From: a virus
Length of the DNA stretch: 30,936 nt
Reading direction: 5' to 3' (one strand)
IMG/VR virus record: IMGVR_UViG_3300009285_000836
Coordinates: 1-30,936 of that record
Both the position numbers and the translations under genes were made by a program. The notes below the pieces were generated by a model. The model made no database searches, was not told where the DNA came from, and saw only the letters and a list, made by a program, of their open reading frames with translations. This document shows positions 12,681-19,487 of the stretch, in pieces; the first letter of the stretch is position 1; the number at the start of each line of letters is the position of its first letter.

Positions 12681-13460
12681 ATGAACCAAATAATCTGCGG
12701 GGATTCTTTAGAAGTATTAAGGACGCTCGCGGATGAGAGTGTAGATTTGACTGTTACCTCGCCGCCCTACGACAACTTGCGCGACTACAAGGGATATTCT
12801 TTTAACTTTGAGGGCATTGCAAAGGAATTATACCGAGTTACCCGACCCGGGGGGGTAGTGGTGTGGGTTGTCGGCGACCAGACAACGAACGGAAGCGAGT
12901 CGGGTACGAGTTTCAGACAAGCACTTTTCTTTAAGGAAATCGGGTTTAATTTGCACGATACGATGATTTACGACAAAGGGAAAGTGATATTTCCCGATGC
13001 GAATCGGTATCACAACTGCTGGGAATATATGTTTGTGTTCTCTAAAGGACCGCCTAAAACTTTCAATCCTATTGCGGACCGAAAGAATAAATATCCGACA
13101 AAAAACACTGAAACATCCTATAGGCAAAAAGACGGGACTACAAAGAAGAAAATATCTAAACAGGCGCAAGAGTTTGGTTGGAGAAATAACATTTGGTACT
13201 TCCCTTCTGGCTATATGGTTGGTACACAAGATAAAACAGCGTTTGCTCACCCCGCAACATTCCCAGAAGCACTCGCACGCGACCACATCATCTCTTGGAG
13301 TAACGAAGGCGACCTCGTACTGGACCCATTTCTCGGAAGCGGAACAACCGCGAAAATGGCGCACAACCTTAAAAGAAACTATATCGGGATAGATATTTCA
13401 GAAGAGTATTGCGAAATCGCGCGGAAAAGGATAGCCGGACAATCATCACCTCTCCTATGA
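12681..13460 (+). CDS. Site-specific DNA methyltransferase (TSPPY type)
   Basis: 259 residues from the ATG at 12681, chosen because AGGAGGG lies five to ten bases upstream, one of the strongest ribosome sites in the window. Catalytic motif TSPPY (26-30) near the N-terminus and AdoMet motif DPFLGSGTT near the C-terminus give the beta-class order. SPPY occurs mostly in N4-cytosine and some N6-adenine enzymes. The closing segment RNYIGIDISEEYCEIARKRI is the usual end of the fold. It would modify phage or host DNA, often to escape restriction; no partner nuclease other than the adjacent HNH gene is seen. The stop overlaps the start of the second methyltransferase. Confidence 0.9.
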   Translation: MNQIICGDSLEVLRTLADESVDLTVTSPPYDNLRDYKGYSFNFEGIAKELYRVTRPGGVVVWVVGDQTTNGSESGTSFRQALFFKEIGFNLHDTMIYDKGKVIFPDANRYHNCWEYMFVFSKGPPKTFNPIADRKNKYPTKNTETSYRQKDGTTKKKISKQAQEFGWRNNIWYFPSGYMVGTQDKTAFAHPATFPEALARDHIISWSNEGDLVLDPFLGSGTTAKMAHNLKRNYIGIDISEEYCEIARKRIAGQSSPLL

Positions 13461-14160
13461 CCCCCCTCACTGACGCTGGAGAGACTACGCAGACGATAAT
13501 ACAGGGAGATTGCCTAGAGGTGATGAAAGATATACCTCCCGAAAGCGTCTCAATGATTTTTACCGACCCTCCCTACGGAATGAATCTTGACACTGATTGG
13601 CGCGGCGCGAAATCGTCTCTCAGGTTCGCACAAGACAAAGGAGTGTTCGGCGGTAAGAAGTATGACCGAGTGATAAATGACGACAAGCCCTTTGACCCAT
13701 CGCCCATAATGGAAAGATACGCCTCTGTAAAAGAGCAATTCTGGTTCGGCGCAGACTACTACTGCAAAAGGATAAAAGACCTAGAACTCGGCTCTTGGTT
13801 CGTTTGGGATAAGCGTCTCACAGAGTTGGCGGACAAGATGTATGGTTCTGGATTTGAGATGATATGGTCAAAACAAAAACACAAACGAGATGTCCTACGC
13901 TGTAAATGGGCGGGAGTATTCGGGGTAGAGAAACAAGATATAAAGACGAGGGTACACCCGAATCAGAAACCGCTTGAATTACTTGAGAAGATAATCCTCG
14001 CCTACTCAAAAGAGGGCGACTTGATAGTTGATTTTTTCGCGGGGGGGGCAGTATCCCCCTGGCTTGCAAGAAACATAATCGCCAATATATAGGAATAGAA
14101 ATCTCCCCTGAATACTGTGAGATAGCAAGACAAAGACTCTCCCAGTCAATCCTTCTTTAA
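13457..14160 (+). pseudogene. Second DNA methyltransferase, frameshifted in a G8 tract
   Basis: Starts with an ATGA overlap (13457-13460). It has IIQGDCLEVMKDIPPESVSM and the catalytic TDPPYG near residues 36-41, then RVHPNQKPLELLEKIILAYS and the beginning of AdoMet motif I, DFFAGG. The run of eight G at 14041-14048 then shifts the frame and the product stops at 14092 after 211 residues. In the next frame the expected sequence continues: GS, then ACKKHNRQYIGIEISPEYCEIARQRL up to a TAA at 14160. Nine G would restore one intact protein of about 234 residues. This is a true mutation, a phase-variable tract, or a sequencing/assembly error in a homopolymer. Confidence 0.85.
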
Positions 14161-14183
14161 CCCCCTACAGGTGCTTGAGGGGT

Positions 14184-14227
14184 AGCAAAATCCCCCATAT
14201 TTTGCAATGGGGGATTTGCTCACATTC
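14184..14227. terminator. Large hairpin between converging genes
   Basis: AGCAAAATCCCCCAT (14184-14198) faces ATGGGGGATTTGCT (14207-14220), about 14 bp with one bulged A. It separates the rightward methyltransferase from the leftward gene at 14291. No strong U-tract follows on either strand, so terminator function is inferred from place and stability. Confidence 0.5.
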
Positions 14228-14290
14228 GCCTTGCAATTTGTGGGTGCAGGGTGTATGCTTTCTAGTAAGTGGCTTCTCTTCGCGGGGAGG

Positions 14291-14650
14291 CTATTTGCTT
14301 ATATGCTCCATTATTCGGGCGGCACAGACTCTTAATTGAGAGCCGCGTCCGTACATGGGTTCATATACGATTCCACAATGATTACAGATTTGTTCGGCAA
14401 TCGTTGTTGCGTCTTGCCCCTCCATTTCATTGACCGAGTTTCCGTCCTTGTCCCAAAGTGTCAGTCCTTTGAATGTCCCGGGCGGGTCGGCCTTGAAGAT
14501 TTGAGTGGTGCCGGTGAATCCGAATGGCTTGGTAAGTTCCTCAACCCCCTCCTTGCCGACAAAAGCGTGGTCAAGGTCGTAGAGTTGTTGGACAACTTTC
14601 TTTTGCTCTCGGACGAGCCGAGCTTTGCTAAGTGCTTCTATATGGGTCAT
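14291..14650 (-). CDS. Hypothetical protein (119 residues), lone leftward gene
   Basis: Starts MTHIEALSKARLVREQKKVV and has a charged helical N-terminus, a middle GFTGTTQIFKADPPGTFKGLTLWDKDG that looks beta-rich, and a C-terminal helix with CNHCGIVYEP. No family is recognised. Unlike its neighbours it has its own promoter on the minus strand (14699-14704) with a leader of about 40 nt that can form a hairpin. A gene transcribed alone against its neighbours in a phage often acts in lysogeny or host interaction; nothing in the protein confirms that. Confidence 0.6.
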   Translation of the reverse strand: MTHIEALSKARLVREQKKVVQQLYDLDHAFVGKEGVEELTKPFGFTGTTQIFKADPPGTFKGLTLWDKDGNSVNEMEGQDATTIAEQICNHCGIVYEPMYGRGSQLRVCAARIMEHISK

Positions 14651-14667
14651 GTCAATTTACAAATCCC

Positions 14668-14704
14668 TCGGGCGTTAATTTCCTTCGGGCCCGAGTTAAG
14701 TATA
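14668..14704 (-). promoter_or_regulatory. Leftward promoter with leader hairpin
   Basis: On the minus strand TGCTATACT gives an extended -10 box (TATACT at 14704-14699), and no good -35 is seen. The leader then contains CTCGGGC and GCCCGAG (14696-14690 and 14674-14668), a 7-bp hairpin about 18 nt before the ATG of the lone leftward gene, which could control translation. Confidence 0.45.
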
Positions 14705-14885
14705 GCATACTTGTCCAATTTTACCTATATTTTACGCCGTATTTCGCCAAACGGACTAGAAAATACGCAGTCATAATGGGCAATAATGACGAAAATCTGT
14801 CAAGCGGTGGCGTACTTCGTGTCAAGTTGAGGTGTCGGCACCGCTCACAAGGCACCACTCTCCCCGAGAAAGGCACACACGAGGG

Positions 14886-14939
14886 TTATCCACAGGTACC
14901 TTCCAAAAATGAAAATGGCGTAATTGGATGGGGTATACT
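14886..14939 (+). promoter_or_regulatory. DnaA-box-like site and rightward promoter
   Basis: TTATCCACA (14886-14894) is an exact DnaA box, and TATACT (14934-14939) a good -10 box preceded by GGGG. No clear -35 is seen. The predicted transcript starts near 14946, at the beginning of the candidate small RNA. The roughly 180 bases before it (14705-14885) hold no gene I can support. Confidence 0.45.
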
Positions 14940-14945
14940 ACAGTT

Positions 14946-15066
14946 ATGCAGATACAACATATCGGAAATTGCGTGCGCGGCGCGGCCGTTGTATCTGCAA
15001 AAATACACCGTGCCTCGCACATAGTTTCTGATTGAAAGCCTCCTTTATTGGAGGCATTCTTGTTTT
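14946..15066 (+). ncRNA. Candidate small RNA with hairpin and terminator
   Basis: A transcription unit of about 120 nt: -10 box TATACT, then GCAGATACAAC (14948-14958) perfectly complementary to GTTGTATCTGC (14988-14998), and a rho-independent terminator GCCTCC-TTTATT-GGAGGC (15038-15055) followed by ATTCTTGTTTT. The short frame starting at 14946 (29 codons) runs through the hairpin and is unlike the phage proteins. The unit therefore looks like an RNA gene, though a leader peptide cannot be excluded. Confidence 0.45.
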
Positions 15067-15144
15067 CTACTGGGGGCAACGCGCGAAAACTGCGACCCCA
15101 ATCGCCTAGAAGTCGTCTGTGTGGCTCTAGGAGACATCGCCTCA

Positions 15145-15261
15145 ATGAAACACACTCTACACGCACGCGCAGTGCAACCGAATGGGAGGCAAGTAGTCGG
15201 GAGAGTGTACACAGAGTCGCACCCAGCTGGAACTCAAACCACAGGCACGACACAAGAATAA
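15145..15261 (+). CDS. Possible micro-protein (38 residues)
   Basis: Starts MKHTLHARAVQPNGRQVVGR, then contains SHPAGTQTTGTTQE. It is basic then Thr-rich. There is no clear ribosome site and no coupling to a neighbour, so this is a weak call. The surrounding 15067-15401 stretch has no better candidate. Confidence 0.3.
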   Translation: MKHTLHARAVQPNGRQVVGRVYTESHPAGTQTTGTTQE

Positions 15262-15401
15262 AACACGATGCGCCGCGCACATACTTTTACTAGAACATTC
15301 TCTGAATGCTAGAAAGGTCGCACACCAGCAGGGAATCTTAACCAAGGCACGATATAAGTGGGGACAATAAGAATACACATCATCTGTGGTAGGATTAAAA
15401 G

Positions 15402-15524
15402 ATGAGATACCGCCCCCTTTGCGCAGTAGACGGTGTTCCTATTCAAGGTTCAGCGTATGCAAGCAACAGAAAATGGCTGTGCGCAGAACACTTCTTCCAA
15501 AAAAAGGGGAAGAGAAAGAAATGA
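15402..15524 (+). CDS. Small Cys/His protein (40 residues)
   Basis: Starts MRYRPLCAVDGVPIQGSAYA and continues to RKWLCAEHFFQKKGKRKK. C-x(n)-C-x-x-H gives three zinc-type ligands in a very small basic protein. Its stop overlaps the ATG of the next gene (ATGA at 15521-15524), which supports translation of both. The other, longer frame over this stretch (from 15386) is rejected for that reason. It probably binds nucleic acid, by inference from the basic tail. Confidence 0.55.
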   Translation: MRYRPLCAVDGVPIQGSAYASNRKWLCAEHFFQKKGKRKK

Positions 15525-15889
15525 ACCGCGTCATCTCATTCCGCAGAGAAGAATTGAAACGAGAGAGCCATAATCTCCTAGAATCTCTTTCAAGGAAACA
15601 CGCCGAAATGAAAGTGCGCCGCTCACTCTCAAATCATATGGGACTCAAATGGCACAAGAACATACCAAACAGCGGCTTCCACTTCGGGCACGACCACTCC
15701 ATAAAAGAACTGGAAAAAGCGCACAATTGGCTCGTCGCCGCGGAGAAGTCAGGCACACTCTTCCCCTTATTATTAAAAGACCCGCAAAACAAAACCCTCT
15801 CACAAGTAGAACTCACAAAAGCAATGGCGACACTAAAAAGACAAAAGATGAGCATCTTCCGTAGATTTCTGCGGTTTATAGGGGTATGA
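15521..15889 (+). CDS. Hypothetical basic protein (122 residues)
   Basis: Starts MNRVISFRREELKRESHNLL, with a long basic helical region (SRKHAEMKVRRSLSNHMGLK), a His-rich patch (FHFGHDHS) and a helical C-terminus ending RRFLRFIGV. The start is set by the ATGA overlap with the gene before it. Its stop overlaps the amber-interrupted frame that follows. No family is recognised. The basic charge suggests nucleic-acid binding. Confidence 0.6.
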   Translation: MNRVISFRREELKRESHNLLESLSRKHAEMKVRRSLSNHMGLKWHKNIPNSGFHFGHDHSIKELEKAHNWLVAAEKSGTLFPLLLKDPQNKTLSQVELTKAMATLKRQKMSIFRRFLRFIGV

Positions 15890-16125
15890 TGAAACGACTA
15901 CAACTACATCGTCTTAGATACTAGTGGAAGAGTTTTGGATTCAAAGGACTTCGTTTCTGGTTGTCTGATATAAAAGGGGCTCACGAACGATGTACCTATT
16001 GTGGAAACTACCTACACCCACAACTTTTATTTAAGGGGATTAAAAGACCAATGAAACACACTTATTGGAAACTCGGAGATGATTTTGTATGTGCCTCTTG
16101 TGCAGACCTAGCCAAGAGGTTATGA
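15886..16125 (+). pseudogene. Amber-interrupted zinc-ribbon-like ORF
   Basis: The frame starts with an ATGA overlap and reads MMKRLQLHRLRY, then TAG (15922-15924), then continues without another stop for 66 codons: WKSFGFKGLRF, RCTYCGNY, FVCASCADLAKRL. The two CxxC pairs after the stop form a plausible zinc ribbon. It ends in another ATGA overlap with the next ORF. TAG is the normal stop of many genes here, so recoding is unlikely. A nonsense mutation in a real gene is the simpler view. Confidence 0.5.
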
Positions 16126-16244
16126 GAAAATCAAGCGTACTTTCAGTCAAGACGCGGGCGTGGAAAGCATTATCCCGTTATGTGAGAAATATAGAAAAGC
16201 GATGTTGCACTTGCGGGGGAATATTTATTACGTGTTATAATTGA
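16122..16244 (+). pseudogene. N-terminal remnant of a NinG-like protein
   Basis: The 40-residue frame MRKSSVLSVKTRAWKALSRY, then VRNIEKRCCTCGG, is the opening seen in NinG/Rap-like phage recombination proteins (W-x-x-x-S-x-Y-V/I-R...C-x-T-C-G). The family's later parts (A-G-H-F and C-x-x-C-N blocks) are missing: the frame ends FITCYN-stop just before the HNH gene. The break suggests that the HNH gene replaced or displaced the rest. Confidence 0.5.
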
Positions 16245-16247
16245 TGA

Positions 16248-16916
16248 ATGAATAAAAGAATAACGAGTAAATTAGGAGAGAAAAATCCTATGTGGAAGGG
16301 AGACAATGCCTCGCACTGGGCGATTAGAAGTTGGGCTAGACGATTGTTGAAAGATAAAAAGGGGACATGTGAGACATGCAGATTGAAACCCGCTTTCGAC
16401 CTTGCTAGTAAAAGTGGTGAGCACAAGAGAGATTTAACTGACTGGTTCTATCTTTGTAGAACATGTCATATGAACTATGATGGAAGGATGGACAATATAC
16501 GAAAATGGGGAAAAAAGTTGCAGGAAAAGAACCTTAAAAAACGACCAACTATTGTACAATTGAAGAAGAGATTATGGGAGCTTTGCAAACAAATAGTAAG
16601 GGCAAGAGATATGGGAATATGTCAGGCGTGTGGGGCAAAAGGACTGGTAGGAGTAAATGCACAAACAAGCCACCTTATACCATCATCAATTTGTGGAGGG
16701 TTACTCCGGTATGATGTGGAAAGGAATCTTTATCTATGTTGCTATAATTGCAACATAAATCTTGGGGGAAACCTTGCAGAATTGTATAGGAATGTCCTAA
16801 TCAAGTCTGGTCAAATGTTTGTGGACAATCTCTATATGGATAAAAATAAATCAATTCAGTTAGATAGAATATTTTTAGAAAATAAAATTGAATTATATAA
16901 GAAACTATTGAAATAA
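16248..16916 (+). CDS. HNH endonuclease with two zinc/HNH-like domains
   Basis: A 222-residue AT-rich gene. The first half has WKGDNASHWAIRSWARRLLK, CETCRLKPA, KSGEHKRDLTDWFYLCRTCHMNYDG, which is the same HNH type as the gene at 10544-10921. The second half begins LWELCKQIVRARDMGICQAC, then CGAKG, TSHLIPSS and LYLCCYNCNINLGGN, a NinG/HNH-like zinc nuclease domain. It thus looks like a fusion of a homing HNH nuclease with a NinG-like part. The base composition is clearly more AT-rich than the surroundings, a sign of recent transfer. It sits between an N-terminal NinG-like remnant and an in-frame tail after its stop. Confidence 0.75.
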   Translation: MNKRITSKLGEKNPMWKGDNASHWAIRSWARRLLKDKKGTCETCRLKPAFDLASKSGEHKRDLTDWFYLCRTCHMNYDGRMDNIRKWGKKLQEKNLKKRPTIVQLKKRLWELCKQIVRARDMGICQACGAKGLVGVNAQTSHLIPSSICGGLLRYDVERNLYLCCYNCNINLGGNLAELYRNVLIKSGQMFVDNLYMDKNKSIQLDRIFLENKIELYKKLLK

Positions 16917-17024
16917 AAACTCCAAAAGCTATATTATAAGCCGTATAAATGGACATTAGAAGAAATAGAGGGCATCGCTATTCATTATGAGGAACTCTTG
17001 ACGAAGAAAGGTGTGGTATACTAG
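16917..17024 (+). pseudogene. Coding remnant in frame after the HNH stop
   Basis: Directly after the TAA at 16914-16916 the same frame stays open for 35 codons: KLQKLYYKPYKWTLEEIEGI, then HYEELLTKKGVVY. The segment has protein-like composition but no start codon. It may be the old C-terminus of the disrupted NinG-like gene or a lost extension of the HNH protein. Confidence 0.35.
17011..17022 (+). promoter_or_regulatory. Promoter -10 region before the packaging genes
   Basis: GTGTGGTATACT includes an extended -10 box (TGG-TATACT, box 17017-17022). The same GTGTG-N-TAT-R-CTAGA sequence recurs at 17332-17345 just before the TerS gene. A TTGACG lies 13 bases upstream, too close for a normal -35, so the extended box probably carries the activity. 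Confidence 0.45.
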
Positions 17025-17046
17025 AAAATATACATAACAAACCAAC

Positions 17047-17133
17047 ATGCCTAAGGTAACAATAAGAGGGAAAGTCAAGCACTTCCCATACACACGAGCC
17101 GGCAGAGCGGCGGCACGACGCGCGAAAAGATGA
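17047..17133 (+). CDS. Very small basic protein (28 residues)
   Basis: Starts MPKVTIRGKVKHFPYTRAGR and ends in an Ala/Arg/Lys helix (AAARRAKR). It is highly basic. The stop overlaps the start of the next gene (ATGA at 17130-17133). Lys/Arg-rich micro-proteins recur in this late region (21821, 22518) and may bind packaged DNA or RNA. Confidence 0.6.
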   Translation: MPKVTIRGKVKHFPYTRAGRAAARRAKR

Positions 17134-17252
17134 AACACCCCGTCTACGGAAACCAATCACCACTCTCTTTTCACTTCAAGAGATTTTTAGTGCGCGTGGG
17201 AATCTTGAATGCGATATTTCTCATCGGACTGGGGATGCTCGCGTTTGCTTAA
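17130..17252 (+). CDS. Small single-span membrane protein (40 residues)
   Basis: MKHPVYGNQSPLSFHFKRFL followed by a hydrophobic run VRVGILNAIFLIGLGMLAFA that ends the protein. The start overlaps the previous stop. A lone membrane anchor with a basic N-terminus; the function is unknown. Confidence 0.55.
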   Translation: MKHPVYGNQSPLSFHFKRFLVRVGILNAIFLIGLGMLAFA

Positions 17253-17336
17253 TAGAATGAAAATAAATCAACTGAAATTATACGACACGCTCACAAACTT
17301 ATTCACTGAACCCGTATTGACAAATGAGGAGTGTGC

Positions 17337-17342
17337 TATGCT
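17337..17342 (+). promoter_or_regulatory. -10 box before TerS
   Basis: TATGCT preceded by TGC (extended -10). TTGACA is at 17317-17322 but only 14 bases away. The predicted start near 17349 is two bases before the TerS ATG. Confidence 0.4.
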
Positions 17343-17350
17343 AGAGGGAT

Positions 17351-17668
17351 ATGGAGGAAACTGCTATCAGCGAGAAAACAGCTAGATTGAAGCCGTATAG
17401 ATTTCAGAAGGGGAAATCGGGCAATCCTTCTGGTCGCCCCAAAGACCCTCTCAAAACATTTCAGCGCGAGGAGTTTGCAAAAATGACACCAAAGCAAAAG
17501 CGTGAGTTTCTAAAGAAGGTCGCGGCACTAGATAGATGGAAGATGGCTGAAGGAGTACCTCACAGCACAAGCGATATAACGTCAGGAGGAATTCCGCTCA
17601 TTCTCCCATCAACCCTGATAAATAAAAATGATACTTCACCCAGCACAGGAGATAGTCGCCCAGAGTAG
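17351..17668 (+). CDS. Terminase small subunit candidate (DUF5681-like)
   Basis: A 105-residue protein. RFQKGKSGNPSGRPKD (residues 17-32) is the 'F-x-x-G-x-S-G-N-P-x-G-R-P' signature of small phage DNA-binding proteins that commonly sit before the large terminase. It is followed by a helical segment (EEFAKMTPKQKREFLKKVAAL). The C-terminus is Ser/Thr-rich. The gene overlaps the start of terL by 41 bases. The small subunit would recognise phage DNA and load the large one. Assignment rests on the signature and the position. Confidence 0.65.
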   Translation: MEETAISEKTARLKPYRFQKGKSGNPSGRPKDPLKTFQREEFAKMTPKQKREFLKKVAALDRWKMAEGVPHSTSDITSGGIPLILPSTLINKNDTSPSTGDSRPE

Positions 17669-18878
17669 AAACAGATTCAGAGTGGTGAACTGTGGTCGTA
17701 GGTGGGGCAAGACCACACTTTCTTTGTTAGAAATGGTGGCTAAAGCAGTATTCAAAGATGATGCGCGTGTTGTATACATAGCTCCGACGTATCAACAGGC
17801 CAGAGACATCGCGTGGAATGAGTTAAAGAAGGTTTGTCGTCCCGTGATGGTAGATGTGAACGAGTCCCGATTGGAGATAACGGTCAAGACGAAGAATGGA
17901 GGACAATCAATCATTTGGCTACGAGGGTGGGAATCAGTAGAAACACTCCGAGGTCAGGCGTTTGATTTCATTGTTATAGACGAGATTGCGATGATGAGGA
18001 ACTTCTGGGTGAACTGGCAGGAGGTTCTCCGCCCGACACTCACTGATAGAAAAGGGGAGGTTCTGTTCGTCTCCACGCCAAAAGGATTCAATCATTTCTA
18101 CGACCTCTGCAACCTTGAACTCACTGATAAGGATTTTAAGACCTTTCATTTCATCAGCTATGACAACCCGCACCTTCCAGTAGACGAGTTGGACAGCGCG
18201 AAGGGGACGCTCCCACCAGACAGGTTTGCACAGGAATACGAAGCCTCATTTCAAAAGACACAAGGACTCGTATACAAAGAGTTCTCACGAGAAAAGCACT
18301 TGTATGATGAGCTACCCAGTGCTCCCCCCCCATTTAACCAGTATGTATTTCAGACTCTCGGCGCAGTGGACTTTGGATACAGAAATCCAGCTGCCGTCCT
18401 CACAGCAAAGTGGAGTGGTGAAAAACTGTATATTGAGGACGAGTGGTATAAACGAGAGAGAACCGATAACGACATCGCCGACTATGTAGCTCTACAGAAG
18501 TTCAAAGAAGTCTATCCCGACCCTGAAAACACGGGGGGAACTGAGGAGTTGCGAAGACGGGGAATCTACGTCAAGGAGGTGATTAAGGGACCAGGAAGCA
18601 TTAAAATCGGCATCAACATGGTGCGGGATATGCTTATAAGGGGCGACCTGATGGTAAACAAACGCTGTGTGAATCTTATCAGCGAGTTTGAGATGTACTC
18701 GTATGATGATGATAAGGGAGAAAAGAACGAGCAAGAGAACCCAGTCAAAGCCAATGACCACGCACTTGACGCTCTCCGCTATCTCGTCTCCTCCCTACTC
18801 CCAATGATTCAAAGGCAATCGTTTTTGGAACGGATACCTAGTCTCCCATCAAAGCCGAGGGTAAACCGGGCACGATGA
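17628..18878 (+). CDS. terL: Terminase large subunit (ATPase/nuclease)
   Basis: A 416-residue protein with all key parts. The Walker A GRRWGKTT (23-30) and Walker B FIVIDE (114-119) are followed by the coupling motif FVSTPKG (147-153). In the nuclease domain the first metal Asp lies in GAVDFGYRNP (Asp248), and NDHALDALRY (376-385) is near the end. It pumps DNA into the empty head and cuts it at the end. The length is on the short side of the family but complete. The end RVNRAR-stop lies in a 22-bp repeat also found at 21739-21760. The stop overlaps the next start. Confidence 0.95.
   Translation: MILHPAQEIVAQSRNRFRVVNCGRRWGKTTLSLLEMVAKAVFKDDARVVYIAPTYQQARDIAWNELKKVCRPVMVDVNESRLEITVKTKNGGQSIIWLRGWESVETLRGQAFDFIVIDEIAMMRNFWVNWQEVLRPTLTDRKGEVLFVSTPKGFNHFYDLCNLELTDKDFKTFHFISYDNPHLPVDELDSAKGTLPPDRFAQEYEASFQKTQGLVYKEFSREKHLYDELPSAPPPFNQYVFQTLGAVDFGYRNPAAVLTAKWSGEKLYIEDEWYKRERTDNDIADYVALQKFKEVYPDPENTGGTEELRRRGIYVKEVIKGPGSIKIGINMVRDMLIRGDLMVNKRCVNLISEFEMYSYDDDKGEKNEQENPVKANDHALDALRYLVSSLLPMIQRQSFLERIPSLPSKPRVNRAR
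18857..18878 (+). repeat. 22-bp direct repeat, copy 1
   Basis: GAGGGTAAACCGGGCACG followed by ATGA, identical to 21739-21760. Both copies encode RVNRAR-stop in the same frame and both are followed by a TTATGCACA and a CTTGACAGAT element. Confidence 0.9.
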
Positions 18879-19003
18879 CTACCGAAGAAAAAGCAGAACA
18901 GTTTGATACGTTTTGGAAAGGACTGAACCGCAAAGGGCGAAGGGAGTTTGTACAAAAAGTGAAAAGAGGACTTATGCACAGGCGGCACTTGACAGATAAC
19001 TAG
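18875..19003 (+). CDS. Small hypothetical protein after terL (42 residues)
   Basis: MTTEEKAEQFDTFWKGLNRK, then a basic part (GRREFVQKVKRGLMHRRHL). The ATGA overlap with terL supports translation. Its 3' end runs through the promoter elements of the next gene. It may be an accessory of packaging, but no domain is recognised. Confidence 0.55.
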   Translation: MTTEEKAEQFDTFWKGLNRKGRREFVQKVKRGLMHRRHLTDN

Positions 19004-19021
19004 GGATGTTCGTGTTATAAT
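18972..19021 (+). promoter_or_regulatory. Promoter cassette, copy 1
   Basis: TTATGCACA (18972-18980, DnaA-box-like), CTTGACAGAT (18988-18997) and TGTTATAAT (extended -10, box 19016-19021). The distance between TTGACA and the -10 is 21 bases, unusually long, so the extended -10 may dominate. The predicted start near 19028 is four bases before the ATG at 19032. Confidence 0.5.
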
Positions 19022-19031
19022 AAACCACGAT

Positions 19032-19295
19032 ATGGAAACTAAACAACCGAAAGAAGTGAAATACAGCATCGCCATCACAATGGGAGATAAAGTTCTGAAG
19101 GGTTCGGGTACGACTGCGTTGGAAGCACTCCAATCAATAAAAAGACCTGATAAGATAACACAGAAGTCCGTGTTCGTTATTTCGCAAGGGAAACTAACAA
19201 AGACAATGTTCTTTACCGTTCAAAGACTGAAGAGGATATTCTATCCGAAGTTCCAGTCAATTCTTATAAAATGGCTCGCCGCAGGACTGCGCTAG
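19032..19295 (+). CDS. Hypothetical protein (87 residues)
   Basis: METKQPKEVKYSIAITMGDK, with GSGTTALEALQSIKRPDKI and a basic C-terminus (FTVQRLKRIFYPKF...KWLAAGLR). The beginning has a beta-strand pattern. No family is recognised. It starts at a predicted promoter and precedes the co-chaperonin by one gene, so it belongs to the head-gene operon. Confidence 0.6.
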   Translation: METKQPKEVKYSIAITMGDKVLKGSGTTALEALQSIKRPDKITQKSVFVISQGKLTKTMFFTVQRLKRIFYPKFQSILIKWLAAGLR

Positions 19296-19298
19296 TAT

Positions 19299-19487
19299 AT
19301 GAGACCCGACTTCGCCATAACAAGTGAGAGGAAGTCAGGAGGGTTTACCGCTCTCTCAATAGATACAAAGAAAGCAACGTACCAAGGACTCCGATGGCGC
19401 ACCCTCGGGGATTTCGGGAAAAGGAAGTTTGGCAATCTTCTTGTAATGGACAGACCAACGGAACGGTTACAAATTATCTATGTTTAA
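19299..19487 (+). CDS. Hypothetical protein (62 residues)
   Basis: MRPDFAITSERKSGGFTALS, ending ERLQIIYV. It is mostly short beta segments and basic residues. The last eight bases overlap the co-chaperonin start at 19480. No family is recognised. Confidence 0.55.
   Translation: MRPDFAITSERKSGGFTALSIDTKKATYQGLRWRTLGDFGKRKFGNLLVMDRPTERLQIIYV

Noticed and set aside
12828-13364. Minus-strand ORF of 178 codons
   Set aside because: Antisense of the TSPPY methyltransferase, no independent support.
14776-15024. Rightward 82-codon frame (MGNNDENLSSGG...) across the candidate small RNA
   Set aside because: It crosses a promoter, DnaA-like box and hairpin, lacks a ribosome site and does not resemble the phage proteins; kept only as an alternative.
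15157-15378. Possible degenerate tRNA-like segments near GAACTCAAACCACAGG
   Set aside because: A T-arm-like string is present on one strand, but no acceptor or anticodon stem can be formed.
15922-15924. Stop-codon recoding of TAG in this phage
   Set aside because: Many genes, including the wall hydrolase, collar-region genes and small late genes, end in TAG, and the only tRNA found has anticodon UUG, not CUA.
17257-17385. 42-codon ORF (MKINQLKLYD...) before TerS
   Set aside because: It overlaps the TerS promoter and start without coupling and has no ribosome site.
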